A stretch of DNA of 64,000 bases, taken from positions 1 through 64,000 of the forward strand of contig NZ_CANMUW010000015.1 in assembly GCF_947501225.1 (NCBI RefSeq). The letters run 5' to 3'. The translations under genes were made by a program, and so were the position numbers. Positions 25,716 to 33,895 of the stretch are shown here, piece after piece (positions within the stretch are counted from its first letter, which is position 1; each line of letters begins with the position of its first letter). Source of the DNA: an uncultured Shewanella sp. Its GTDB lineage: Bacteria > Pseudomonadota > Gammaproteobacteria > Enterobacterales > Shewanellaceae. The notes under the pieces are model-generated. The model saw only the letters and a program-made list of their open reading frames with translations. It made no database searches and was not told the origin of the DNA.

Positions 25716-26879
25716 ATGAAACAAGCAGTGATCGTAGATTGCATCCGTACTCCCATGGGCCGTTCGAAGGCTGGAGTATTTAGAAATGTACGTGCAGAGA
25801 CACTCTCTGCCGAATTGATGAAAGCCCTGTTAGTGCGCAACCCTCAATTGGATCCAAACACAATTGAAGATGTGATCTGGGGTTGTGTACAACAGACTCT
25901 GGAACAGGGCTTCAATATTGCCCGTAACTCAGCCCTGCTTGCTGGTATTCCTAAGCAGGTCGGGGCGGTAACAGTCAACCGCCTGTGTGGTTCATCCATG
26001 GAAGCCATACACCAGGCTGCGCGAGCCATCATGACCGGACAAGGTGATACCTTCATCATAGGTGGTGTCGAGCATATGGGTCACGTCCCGATGAATCATG
26101 GTGTGGACTTCCACCCGGGTCTTGCCAACAACGTGGCAAAAGCCTCGGGCATGATGGGCCTTACCGCCGAGATGCTGGGTAAGATGCACGGCATTACCCG
26201 TAAGCAGCAAGATGAGTTTGCCGTTCGCTCTCATCAACGTGCTCATGCCGCGACAGTAGAGGGACGCTTCGCCAGCGAGATCCACCCAATCGAAGGTCAT
26301 GATGCCGATGGCGCCATGATTAAGGTTTCTCACGATGAAGTGATCCGCCCGGAGACCTCGATGGATTCTCTCTCTGGTCTTCGACCGGCATTCGACCCCG
26401 CCAACGGTACGGTGACAGCCGGGACATCATCAGCTCTTTCCGATGGCGCTTCAGCCATGTTGGTCATGGAAGAGGAGAAAGCCAAGCAACTAGGCCTGCC
26501 GATACGCGCCCGAATTCGCTCTATGGCTGTTGCCGGTTGCGATGCCGCTATCATGGGTTATGGCCCTGTGCCTGCTACCAGGAAGGCGCTCGAACGTGCA
26601 AACCTGAGTATCGATGATCTCGATGTTATCGAGCTCAATGAGGCCTTTGCCGCTCAGTCACTTCCTTGCGTCAAAGACTTAGGCTTGATGGATGTCGTCG
26701 ACGAAAAGGTTAACCTTAACGGTGGCGCAATTGCATTGGGTCACCCACTGGGTTGCTCCGGTGCCCGTATCTCCACCACTTTGATCAACCTGATGGAAGC
26801 TAAAGACGCGAAATATGGTCTGGCGACCATGTGTATCGGCCTTGGTCAGGGAATCGCGACCATATTCGAACGCCCATAA
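25716..26879 (+). CDS. fadA: 3-ketoacyl-CoA thiolase
   Basis: Beta subunit of the fatty acid oxidation complex (387 aa, identical in length to E. coli FadA). The nucleophilic Cys is in VNRLCGSSM (about residue 91), with a thiolase His in NGGAIALGHPLGCSG (about 338-352) and the second Cys in LATMCIGLGQG (about 371-381). The ATG at 25716 is used because it has GGAAGGAAT upstream; an ATG 18 bases earlier lies inside the ribosome-site region. It is followed by a strong terminator. Confidence 0.98.
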   Translation: MKQAVIVDCIRTPMGRSKAGVFRNVRAETLSAELMKALLVRNPQLDPNTIEDVIWGCVQQTLEQGFNIARNSALLAGIPKQVGAVTVNRLCGSSMEAIHQAARAIMTGQGDTFIIGGVEHMGHVPMNHGVDFHPGLANNVAKASGMMGLTAEMLGKMHGITRKQQDEFAVRSHQRAHAATVEGRFASEIHPIEGHDADGAMIKVSHDEVIRPETSMDSLSGLRPAFDPANGTVTAGTSSALSDGASAMLVMEEEKAKQLGLPIRARIRSMAVAGCDAAIMGYGPVPATRKALERANLSIDDLDVIELNEAFAAQSLPCVKDLGLMDVVDEKVNLNGGAIALGHPLGCSGARISTTLINLMEAKDAKYGLATMCIGLGQGIATIFERP

Positions 26880-26900
26880 ACAGTTCAATAACCCGAATAT

Positions 26901-26924
26901 AAAGGCCGGCACATGCTGGCCTTT
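26901..26924 (+). terminator. Intrinsic terminator of fadBA
   Basis: AAAGGCC (26901-26907) and GGCCTTT (26918-26924) close a hairpin with inner GCA/TGC pairing, followed by a run of Ts. Confidence 0.88.
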
Positions 26925-27071
26925 TTTTGTCCAGACAAACAGAGAAACTTAAGCTAAGTCCCTGTACTCTCTCGCCAGCCACTGTAACAAGTGACCTATC
27001 ACGGTATTAAGATGACGGTTATGGAAAAATGACCATAATTTCAAATAGCGTTACCACTGCTCAGGTATAAG

Positions 27072-27539
27072 ATGACTCCCGCAATCGACCTACTCGTTAA
27101 ACATAAAATTTCACACCAGATCCATGAATATAAGCATGATCCATCCTGTCAGGCATACGGTCTTGAAGCCGCCGAAAAGATAGGGGTAGCTGCAGAGCTG
27201 GTATTTAAAACCTTAGTGGTGAAACTTGATGGAAAACAGCTGGCGGTCGCGATAATCCCCGTGGACGAAAAGCTCAGCATGAAGGCTATCGCCAAATCAA
27301 CAAAAGCAAAGAAAGCAGTCATGGCAGAAGCCTCAGAGGTGCAGCGCAGCTCGGGATATGTTCTCGGTGGTGTCAGCCCCCTGGGACAGAAGAGGCTGCT
27401 CACAACCGTGATCCATGATTCGGCAGTCCAACTAGATAAAATGTATATCAGTGGCGGCCGTCGAGGCTTGGATATCGAATTGGCACCTGACGATCTGAAA
27501 CGACTCCTCAAGGCACAGTTTGCAACCATAACCGCCTAA
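27072..27539 (+). CDS. ybaK: Cys-tRNA(Pro)/Cys-tRNA(Cys) deacylase
   Basis: A 155-residue protein of the YbaK/ProX editing family, which hydrolyses mischarged Cys-tRNA(Pro). It has the family layout: YGLEAAEKIGV, VFKTLVVKLDG with the conserved Lys-Thr, VAIIPVDEKLSMKAIAK, then GYVLGGVSPLGQK (about 96-108) and SGGRRGLDIEL. All recognised motifs are intact. The ATG follows CAGG by six bases. Monocistronic between the fadBA terminator and a large palindrome that contains a parS-like sequence. Confidence 0.93.
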   Translation: MTPAIDLLVKHKISHQIHEYKHDPSCQAYGLEAAEKIGVAAELVFKTLVVKLDGKQLAVAIIPVDEKLSMKAIAKSTKAKKAVMAEASEVQRSSGYVLGGVSPLGQKRLLTTVIHDSAVQLDKMYISGGRRGLDIELAPDDLKRLLKAQFATITA

Positions 27540-27559
27540 AACGGATGCACACCTTGAGA

Positions 27560-27589
27560 GCTTTAATGTTCCACGTGGAACATTAAAGC
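27560..27589. promoter_or_regulatory. parS-like site inside a 30-bp perfect palindrome
   Basis: TGTTCCACGTGGAACA (27567-27582) is the ParB-binding parS type known from Pseudomonas and Vibrio. The palindrome extends 7 bases further on each side without a mismatch (arms start GCTTTAA and end TTAAAGC), giving 30 bp centred on CACGTG. It is 20 bp after the ybaK stop. Confidence 0.85.
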
Positions 27590-27693
27590 AATACTCAACG
27601 CTCTAAGCTCACAAATTAGGGCGACACACTTGGATAAAGCAAGCCGCTGGAGTAATATTAGCCACTTCTGTTTAATCGTTCAGCTGAGGTAAT

Positions 27694-27939
27694 ATGAGCG
27701 ACCAATTTAGTACTGCACAACACCAACTCGATGCTCTCGGACTCAGGTGCCCGGAACCTGTCATGATGGTTCGTAAATCAGTACGCAAAATGGCACAGGG
27801 TGAAACCCTATTGATCATCGCCGATGATCCAGCCACGACTCGTGATATCCCAAGCTTCTGTGAGTTTATGGATCATAAACTACTGGCCAGCCAAACAGAT
27901 TCGATGCCATATCAATACCTGATTCAAAAGGGCCTGTAA
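27694..27939 (+). CDS. tusA: Sulfurtransferase TusA
   Basis: An 81-residue TusA/SirA sulfur carrier. The signature LDALGLRCPEPVMMVRKSVRKM, with the active Cys in RCPEP, starts at residue 11. In E. coli it relays sulfur from IscS to the TusBCD system for tRNA 2-thiouridine. A GAGGTAAT ribosome site precedes the ATG. The MOSC-domain gene follows 22 bp later and may be co-transcribed. Confidence 0.96.
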   Translation: MSDQFSTAQHQLDALGLRCPEPVMMVRKSVRKMAQGETLLIIADDPATTRDIPSFCEFMDHKLLASQTDSMPYQYLIQKGL

Positions 27940-27960
27940 GCAAACTAAGTAATAGTCAGC

Positions 27961-28413
27961 ATGGATTGCACAATGAAGAGACTTGTCGCTATCGGTTTTA
28001 AGCCTGTGAAACAGGGTCCCATGACGCTGGTTGAATCGGCTGACGTCACCCTTGCCCATGGTGTAGAGCAGGATATCTTCGGGCGTCCTGGAAAACGTCA
28101 GGTCACTGTGCTCTCCCGCGAGCAGTGGCACCTTGTTTGTACTGAGCTGGGAGCATCGCTTCCCTGGACTACCCGACGCGCAAATCTGTTGATCGAAGGA
28201 CACAGCTTCAGTGCTGCAGATCTTGGTAAGCTGTTACATATTGGCAAGCTGACACTACAGATAACCGGTGAGACCGATCCCTGTAAGAAGATGCAGATAG
28301 CCTGCCCTGGACTCGAAGCGGCACTAACACCAGATTGGCGTGGTGGTGTCACCTGCCGCGTATTAAACGATGCTAAAATCTATGAAGGCGATGCAGTGAG
28401 CCTTGAGAGTTAA
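27961..28413 (+). CDS. MOSC-domain protein
   Basis: A 150-residue stand-alone MOSC domain (molybdenum-cofactor sulfurase C-terminal type). Recognisable features are DIFGRPGKRQVTVLS, RRANLLIEG (the N-(L/V)-x-(V/I)-x-G strand), and the conserved cysteine region TGETDPCKKMQIACPGL (about 108-124). MOSC proteins bind or carry sulfur/persulfide or Moco; no substrate is known here. Position after tusA fits a sulfur-relay link, but that is inference. The first ATG (27961) has no good ribosome site; an ATG at 27973 is equally possible. Confidence 0.8.
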   Translation: MDCTMKRLVAIGFKPVKQGPMTLVESADVTLAHGVEQDIFGRPGKRQVTVLSREQWHLVCTELGASLPWTTRRANLLIEGHSFSAADLGKLLHIGKLTLQITGETDPCKKMQIACPGLEAALTPDWRGGVTCRVLNDAKIYEGDAVSLES

Positions 28414-28758
28414 CTCAGACACAACTTGCCAGACACTCCTTTCATTCCCCCGTTTAAAGCATGCCCTCCTGTTCGGTAACGCCTCCCGTTATTATCACAA
28501 CCTTTTGTATATCGTGAGATAAGCAAACAGATTAATCGTTACAAAATTGCTATATATTATTTGTTTTACTGATCACTTAAATATGCGATAAATAACTCCC
28601 GGTAGATCTGTATATAGCATGCAATATCTAATACCTATCCAGATGTGATCCCTTCGAGTCGATCACTTTCTTAGATCTATTGAGATAACTAAAACTAAAA
28701 CGAAATAGCGCCAACGGAGCCGCTTTCATTATATCAACGATATGAAACAGGGATTCAA
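28414..28758. other. Intergenic region upstream of the propeller-amidohydrolase
   Basis: 345 bp without a gene, A/T-rich in the middle. It includes an imperfect inverted repeat GTGATC...GATCAC (about 28646-28667). It must hold the promoter for the following gene, but I cannot assign it with confidence. Confidence 0.5.
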
Positions 28759-31700
28759 ATGTTAAAACATAAGCTAACCCCACTGTGTGCAGCGATAGCA
28801 CTCAGCTTCAGCCCCCCCATTTTTGCAGACGAGCTAAAATCCGACAAAGAGCCAGCCTGGCAGGTAAACGCTCCCGCTAATGCACCTTTAGAGCAGGTAG
28901 ATATTGAAGTTTCCGAAGGTACCTGGATGAACATCAGTGTCAGTCCGGACGGAAAGTATATCGTGTTTGATATGTTAGGCGATATCTATCGGATCCCCAT
29001 GAAAGGCGGTGAAGCCGAGGTCCTTGCAAAAGGCATCGCCTGGCAGATGCAACCTGTCTACAGCCCGGATGGTAAACATATCGCTTTTACCTCTGATGAA
29101 AATGGTGGCGACAACATCTGGATAATGGAAGCCGATGGCAGCAACCCAAGGCCAGTCACGGAAGAGACCTTCAGGCTACTGAACAGTCCAGCCTGGAGTC
29201 CTGACTCTCAATATCTTGTTGCCCGCAAACACTTCACCGGCTCACGCAGCTTAGGTGCCGGCGAAGTCTGGATGTACCATGTCGCAGGTGGTGAAGGAGT
29301 AAAGCTGACTGAGCGTCCAAACGAGCAGAAAGATCTCGGCGAACCCGCATACTCACCAGATGGCCGTTATATCTACTTTAGCCAGGATGCGACACCGGGG
29401 AAAACCTTTCACTACTCGAAAGACTCGGTGAAAGGTATCTATAAGATTAAGCGATATGATACCCAAACAGGTGACATTGAGGTATTAATCCAGGGAACCG
29501 GCGGTGCGATACGACCAACCCCAAGCCCTGACGGTAAGAAGCTGGCTTATATAAAGCGAGATGGCTTTCAGTCATCCCTATACTTGCTGGATCTGCACTC
29601 AGGCGAAACCGAGAAACTCTACGGCAAGCTAGACAGAGACATGCAGGAGACCTGGGCTATCCATGGTGTCTACCCGACCATGAGCTGGACCGGTGACAAT
29701 GAAACGATCCTCTTCTGGGCCGGTGGTAAGATCAATAAGCTCGATGTGGAGTCAAAGTCTGTCGAGCAGATCCCCTTCTCCATTAAGACCCGGCTCGATG
29801 TTCAACCTGCGGTGCGCTTTACCCAAGATCTGGATAAAGACACGTTCGACGTGAAGATGCTGCGCATGGCTCAGGTTTCGCCAGATGGCAAACGGGTCGT
29901 CTACGAGGCACTCGGTAAGTTATGGTTAAAGTCACTGCCGGATGGCAAGCGCACCCGCTTGACTAAGTTAGACTCTGAGCTCAGAGAACTCTTCCCTCAG
30001 TGGTCCCGTGATGGCAAAAATATTGTCTTCACTACCTGGGACGATCAGGAGCAAGGCAGCGTTCGCATGGTCAATCTGAGAAGTAAGCGGGTTAAAACCT
30101 TGACCAGAGAGCCCGGAAAGTATGTAGAGCCTACCTTCTCTCCCGATGGCTCATTCGTGGTCTACCGTAAAGCCAAGGGCGGATATATCACGCCGAAGAC
30201 CTGGTCTCAGGAAACGGGTTTATATAGGGTCGATATCAAGGGAAAGAAAGCAGTAAAGATAACGCCTGACGGATACCAACCGCAATTTGGTGCCGATTCT
30301 GACCGCGTCTACTTTATGGCTCACGGAGAGACTCCCGAGTTAGCTTCGATAAACTTAGATGGTTTTCAGAAGCGCGTGCACTACACCAGTAAGCATGCAA
30401 CTGAGTTCCGTATATCCCCCGATGGCAAACAACTCGCTTTTGCCGAACGCTTCAAGGTATGGGTAACACCATTCGCTAAACATGGCGAAACCATAGATAT
30501 AGGCCCTAAGGCGAACAATCTGCCGGTCACTCAACTTAGCCTCAGAGCCGGTGAAAGTATCAGTTGGAACAATAACAGTGACCAGCTGTACTGGACATTA
30601 GGCCCTGAACTGTATCAGGTGGCCGTCGACACGAGTTATGCGGTAACAGAAAAAAAGAGTGATAAAGAGAGTAAGAAATCTGCTCCAAGCAAGCCACAGA
30701 TCACCGACCTTGGCTTTACCCAGGAAGCGGATGTTCCACGTGGAACAATCGCATTTGTCGGCGGTAAAGTAATCACCATGGAAGATGACAAGGTTATCGA
30801 CAATGGCATAGTGATAGTTAAAGATAACCATATTGTGGGGGTTGGCGGAGCCGACACTCAGATACCCAATGATGCAAAGGTGATCGATATCGAAGGCAAG
30901 ACAATAATGCCCGGCCTGTTCGATGCGCACGCCCACGGCTCACAGGGTGAAGATGAGATCATCCCGCAACAAAACTGGGAACTCTACTCTAACCTATCCT
31001 TAGGTGTCACATCGATTCACGACCCATCCAATGATACCACTGAGATATTTGCCGCATCGGAGCAACAGAAAGCAGGTAATATAGCCGGCCCCCGCATCTT
31101 CTCTACGGGTACTATCCTGTATGGTGCCAATGCCCCGGGCTACACCTCTCATATCGACTCGCTGGACGATGCAAAGTTTCACCTGGAACGACTGAAGAAG
31201 GTCGGTGCTTTCAGTGTCAAAAGTTATAACCAGCCCCGCCGAAATCAGCGACAGCAGGTGATAGCTGCCGCACGTGAACTCGAGATGATGGTGGTCCCGG
31301 AAGGCGGAAGTCTACTGCAACACAACCTGACTATGATCGCCGACGGGCATACCGGCATCGAACATTCTCTACCCGCAGCATCTATCTATAATGATGTAAA
31401 ACAGTTCTGGAGCCAGACCCAGGTTGGTTACACCCCAACCTTAGTCGTCGCCTATGGGGGAATTTCCGGTGAGAACTACTGGTACGATAAGACCGATGTC
31501 TGGGCTCACCCGAGACTCTCTATGTACGTACCGAGCGATCTGCTGAATGCACGCTCTATGAGACGCCCAACAGCACCGGATGAACACTACAACCACTTCA
31601 ATGTTGCACGCGTGGCAAATGAGATGAACGACCTGGGTGTGAAACCAAATATCGGCGCTCATGGACAGCGTGAAGGTTTAGCTGCTCACTGGGAGATGTG

Positions 31701-31998
31701 GATGTTTGCCCAAGGTGGAATGAGTAACCTGGAAGTATTGAAAACGGCAACCATCAATCCGGCCAGGCACTTTGCCATGGATCACCAAATAGGTTCAATT
31801 AAGAGTGGTAAGCTTGCCGATCTGATAGTGATAGACGGAGACCCTCTTGAGGATATTCGTGTAACCGATCGGGTCACCTACACTATGGTGAACGGCAAGC
31901 TCTTCAATGCCGAGACCATGGACCAACTTAACGGTGGTGCAAAAAACAGGGGCAAGGAGAGAAAAACTTTCTTTTTTGAAAATCGCGCCAATGACTAA
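28759..31998 (+). CDS. Secreted TolB-like propeller / amidohydrolase fusion protein
   Basis: A 1079-residue protein with an Sec signal peptide (ending about IFADE, residue 24). Residues about 55-600 contain repeated PD40/TolB-type blades, each with an SPDGK-like motif (VSPDGKYIVF, YSPDGKHIAFTSD, SPDGRYIYFSQD, SPDGKRVVYEA, FSPDGSFVVYR). Residues about 660-1060 are a metal-dependent amidohydrolase: GKTIMPGLFDAHAHG (HxH at about 724-726), IHDPSND, later HS and HGQREGLAAHWEM, and SIKSGKLADLIVIDGDP near the end. The family resembles imidazolonepropionase-like amidohydrolases fused to propellers; the substrate is unknown. A parS-like site lies inside the linker (30732-30747), coding D-V-P-R-G-T. 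Confidence 0.9.
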   Translation: MLKHKLTPLCAAIALSFSPPIFADELKSDKEPAWQVNAPANAPLEQVDIEVSEGTWMNISVSPDGKYIVFDMLGDIYRIPMKGGEAEVLAKGIAWQMQPVYSPDGKHIAFTSDENGGDNIWIMEADGSNPRPVTEETFRLLNSPAWSPDSQYLVARKHFTGSRSLGAGEVWMYHVAGGEGVKLTERPNEQKDLGEPAYSPDGRYIYFSQDATPGKTFHYSKDSVKGIYKIKRYDTQTGDIEVLIQGTGGAIRPTPSPDGKKLAYIKRDGFQSSLYLLDLHSGETEKLYGKLDRDMQETWAIHGVYPTMSWTGDNETILFWAGGKINKLDVESKSVEQIPFSIKTRLDVQPAVRFTQDLDKDTFDVKMLRMAQVSPDGKRVVYEALGKLWLKSLPDGKRTRLTKLDSELRELFPQWSRDGKNIVFTTWDDQEQGSVRMVNLRSKRVKTLTREPGKYVEPTFSPDGSFVVYRKAKGGYITPKTWSQETGLYRVDIKGKKAVKITPDGYQPQFGADSDRVYFMAHGETPELASINLDGFQKRVHYTSKHATEFRISPDGKQLAFAERFKVWVTPFAKHGETIDIGPKANNLPVTQLSLRAGESISWNNNSDQLYWTLGPELYQVAVDTSYAVTEKKSDKESKKSAPSKPQITDLGFTQEADVPRGTIAFVGGKVITMEDDKVIDNGIVIVKDNHIVGVGGADTQIPNDAKVIDIEGKTIMPGLFDAHAHGSQGEDEIIPQQNWELYSNLSLGVTSIHDPSNDTTEIFAASEQQKAGNIAGPRIFSTGTILYGANAPGYTSHIDSLDDAKFHLERLKKVGAFSVKSYNQPRRNQRQQVIAAARELEMMVVPEGGSLLQHNLTMIADGHTGIEHSLPAASIYNDVKQFWSQTQVGYTPTLVVAYGGISGENYWYDKTDVWAHPRLSMYVPSDLLNARSMRRPTAPDEHYNHFNVARVANEMNDLGVKPNIGAHGQREGLAAHWEMWMFAQGGMSNLEVLKTATINPARHFAMDHQIGSIKSGKLADLIVIDGDPLEDIRVTDRVTYTMVNGKLFNAETMDQLNGGAKNRGKERKTFFFENRAND
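30732..30747. promoter_or_regulatory. parS-like site within a coding sequence
   Basis: TGTTCCACGTGGAACA, identical to the 16-mers at 27567 and 32107. It lies in the linker between propeller and amidohydrolase domains, where extra sequence constraint would cost little. Confidence 0.82.
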
Positions 31999-32100
31999 GT
32001 AGCCCCTAAAAAAAGAGTTTCAGAAAAATTTTAAAATGAATCGAGAATTCATGAATAACCTGAAACTGATTTTAAAGCTTGGCTCAAAGAGTAGAAACAG

Positions 32101-32128
32101 AAAGAGTGTTCCACGTGGAACACTCTTT
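32101..32128 (+). terminator. Terminator hairpin built on a parS-like site
   Basis: A 28-bp perfect palindrome (arms AAAGAGTGTTCCAC) is followed by further Ts, 103 bp past the propeller-amidohydrolase stop. The core TGTTCCACGTGGAACA (32107-32122) is a parS 16-mer. The structure can serve both as a rho-independent terminator on the plus strand and as a ParB site. Confidence 0.75.
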
Positions 32129-32271
32129 TTAATAACTAGGGTCAGAGTCCAGACTCTTAACTTGAAGAGCTTACTTTTACCAATAGGTTCAACGAACATC
32201 GAACAATCGCTGCTGTAGTCTTGGATTTACTCCCGGGTTTACGCTCCACTCTTCCTCCAATAATCCAGCCC

Positions 32272-32871
32272 TTAGAATTCAGTTCCTTCATCATTACACT
32301 TTTCATAACAAAAACAATCTGTTGTATGATCGTTCACCATACCAACCGCCTGCATGAACGCATAACAGATCGTAGGGCCGACAAAGTTAAAACCTAGTTT
32401 TTTCAGAGCCTTAGACATTGCTTCCGACTCAGGTGTCTGAGCCGGCACCTCGTCCATTGTCTTAAATCGATTGACGATAGGCTTTCCACCGACAAAACTC
32501 CACAGGAACTCTGAAAAATCATCGCCCTGCTCCCCCTCGATGTCAGAGAAGTGGGTCATATAGCTCCGGGCATTTTTTATGATCGAATTGACCTTCAACC
32601 TGTTACGTACAATCCCCTTATTCTGCAGTAGCACTTCGACTTTCTCATCATCAAACTGAGCGATAATTTTCGGATCAAAATTGGCGAATGCGGCTTCATA
32701 GTTCTCCTGCTTCTTGAGAATAGTAAGCCAGGAGAGACCTGCCTGCTGACCGTCGAGACAGAGCTTGGCAAACAACTCCTGACTGTCATAAACCGGTCGC
32801 CCCCAAACCTCATCATGATACTGCTGATAGAGGTCATCGGCCCCAACCCAACTACAACGCTGCTTTTCCAT
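32272..32871 (-). CDS. tag: 3-methyladenine DNA glycosylase I
   Basis: Constitutive base-excision glycosylase removing 3-methyladenine (about 199 aa; E. coli 187). It opens EKQRCSWVG with a zinc-ligand Cys, then YHDEVWGRP, LDGQQAGLSWLTILKKQENY, and FVGPTICYAFMQAVGMVNDH with the HhH-like core and second zinc ligands (H...C.CY). The start at 32871 aligns with E. coli Tag; ATG or TTG codons upstream would give extensions overlapping the glyQ leader on the other strand. Divergent from glyQ. Confidence 0.95.
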   Translation of the reverse strand: MEKQRCSWVGADDLYQQYHDEVWGRPVYDSQELFAKLCLDGQQAGLSWLTILKKQENYEAAFANFDPKIIAQFDDEKVEVLLQNKGIVRNRLKVNSIIKNARSYMTHFSDIEGEQGDDFSEFLWSFVGGKPIVNRFKTMDEVPAQTPESEAMSKALKKLGFNFVGPTICYAFMQAVGMVNDHTTDCFCYEKCNDEGTEF

Positions 32872-32978
32872 GGTTATTTTTCCAAATTTGTCCTGTGACA
32901 TAAAAAATAACCTACATAAGACTACATCTACAAGGTATAATCGAAACCATTTTCTATGACGGCCTGATATTAGTAGAC

Positions 32979-33884
32979 ATGACGACGAAACATGATGTAA
33001 AGACATTCCAGGGTTTCATTATGACCCTGCAAGAGTACTGGGCGCAGCAAGGTTGCGCTATCGTTCAACCACTCGATATGGAAGTTGGTGCGGGCACATT
33101 CCACCCACAAACTTTCCTGCGTTCTTTAGGCCCGGAGCCGATGAGCAGTGCCTATGTGCAACCTTGTCGTCGCCCAACCGATGGCCGTTATGGTGAGAAC
33201 CCAAACCGTCTTCAGCACTACTATCAATTCCAGGTTGTGTTAAAACCTTCTCCTGACAACATTCAAGAGCTATATCTCGGCTCGCTCGAGGCTCTGGGTG
33301 TTGATATGGGCGTCCACGATGTTCGCTTCGTTGAGGACAACTGGGAATCGCCGACACTGGGTGCATGGGGTCTGGGCTGGGAAGTTTGGCTGAATGGCAT
33401 GGAAGTGTCGCAGTTTACCTATTTCCAACAGGTTGGCGGACTTGAGTGTAGCCCGGTTACCGGCGAGATCACATACGGTCTTGAGCGTCTGGCTATGTAT
33501 ATCCAGGAAGTTGACAGTGTCTATGATCTGGTCTGGACCGATGGCCCCATGGGCAAAATCATGTATCGTGATATCTTCCATCAGAACGAGGTAGAGCAAT
33601 CGACCTATAACTTTGAACACGCCGATGTCGATGTGCTGTTTAAAATGTTCGATGACTGTGAAATCGCCTGTCAACGCCTTCTGACTCTGGAGAAACCACT
33701 TCCACTGCCTGCCTATGAGCAGGTAATGAAAGCCTCTCATGCATTTAACCTGCTTGATGCTCGCCACGCTATCTCGGTGACCGAACGCCAGCGTTATATC
33801 TTACGCGTCCGTACAATGGCTAAGGGTGTAGCAGAATCTTATTATCAAGCCCGTGAAGCCCTAGGCTTCCCTATGTGTAAGTAG
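32979..33884 (+). CDS. glyQ: Glycyl-tRNA synthetase alpha subunit
   Basis: Catalytic subunit of the bacterial heterotetrameric class II GlyRS (301 aa; E. coli 303). Near-invariant segments: GCAIVQPLDMEVGAGTFHP, AYVQPCRRPTDGRYGENPNR (about 60-79), FVEDNWESPTLGAWGLGWE and QVGGLECSPVTGEITYGLER. It charges tRNA(Gly) only together with GlyS, whose gene starts 11 bases after its stop. Confidence 0.98.
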   Translation: MTTKHDVKTFQGFIMTLQEYWAQQGCAIVQPLDMEVGAGTFHPQTFLRSLGPEPMSSAYVQPCRRPTDGRYGENPNRLQHYYQFQVVLKPSPDNIQELYLGSLEALGVDMGVHDVRFVEDNWESPTLGAWGLGWEVWLNGMEVSQFTYFQQVGGLECSPVTGEITYGLERLAMYIQEVDSVYDLVWTDGPMGKIMYRDIFHQNEVEQSTYNFEHADVDVLFKMFDDCEIACQRLLTLEKPLPLPAYEQVMKASHAFNLLDARHAISVTERQRYILRVRTMAKGVAESYYQAREALGFPMCK

Positions 33885-33895
33885 AGGTATTACAG

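Noticed and set aside
28646..28667. CRP site at the GTGATC...GATCAC inverted repeat
   Set aside because: The half-site spacing does not fit TGTGA-N6-TCACA.
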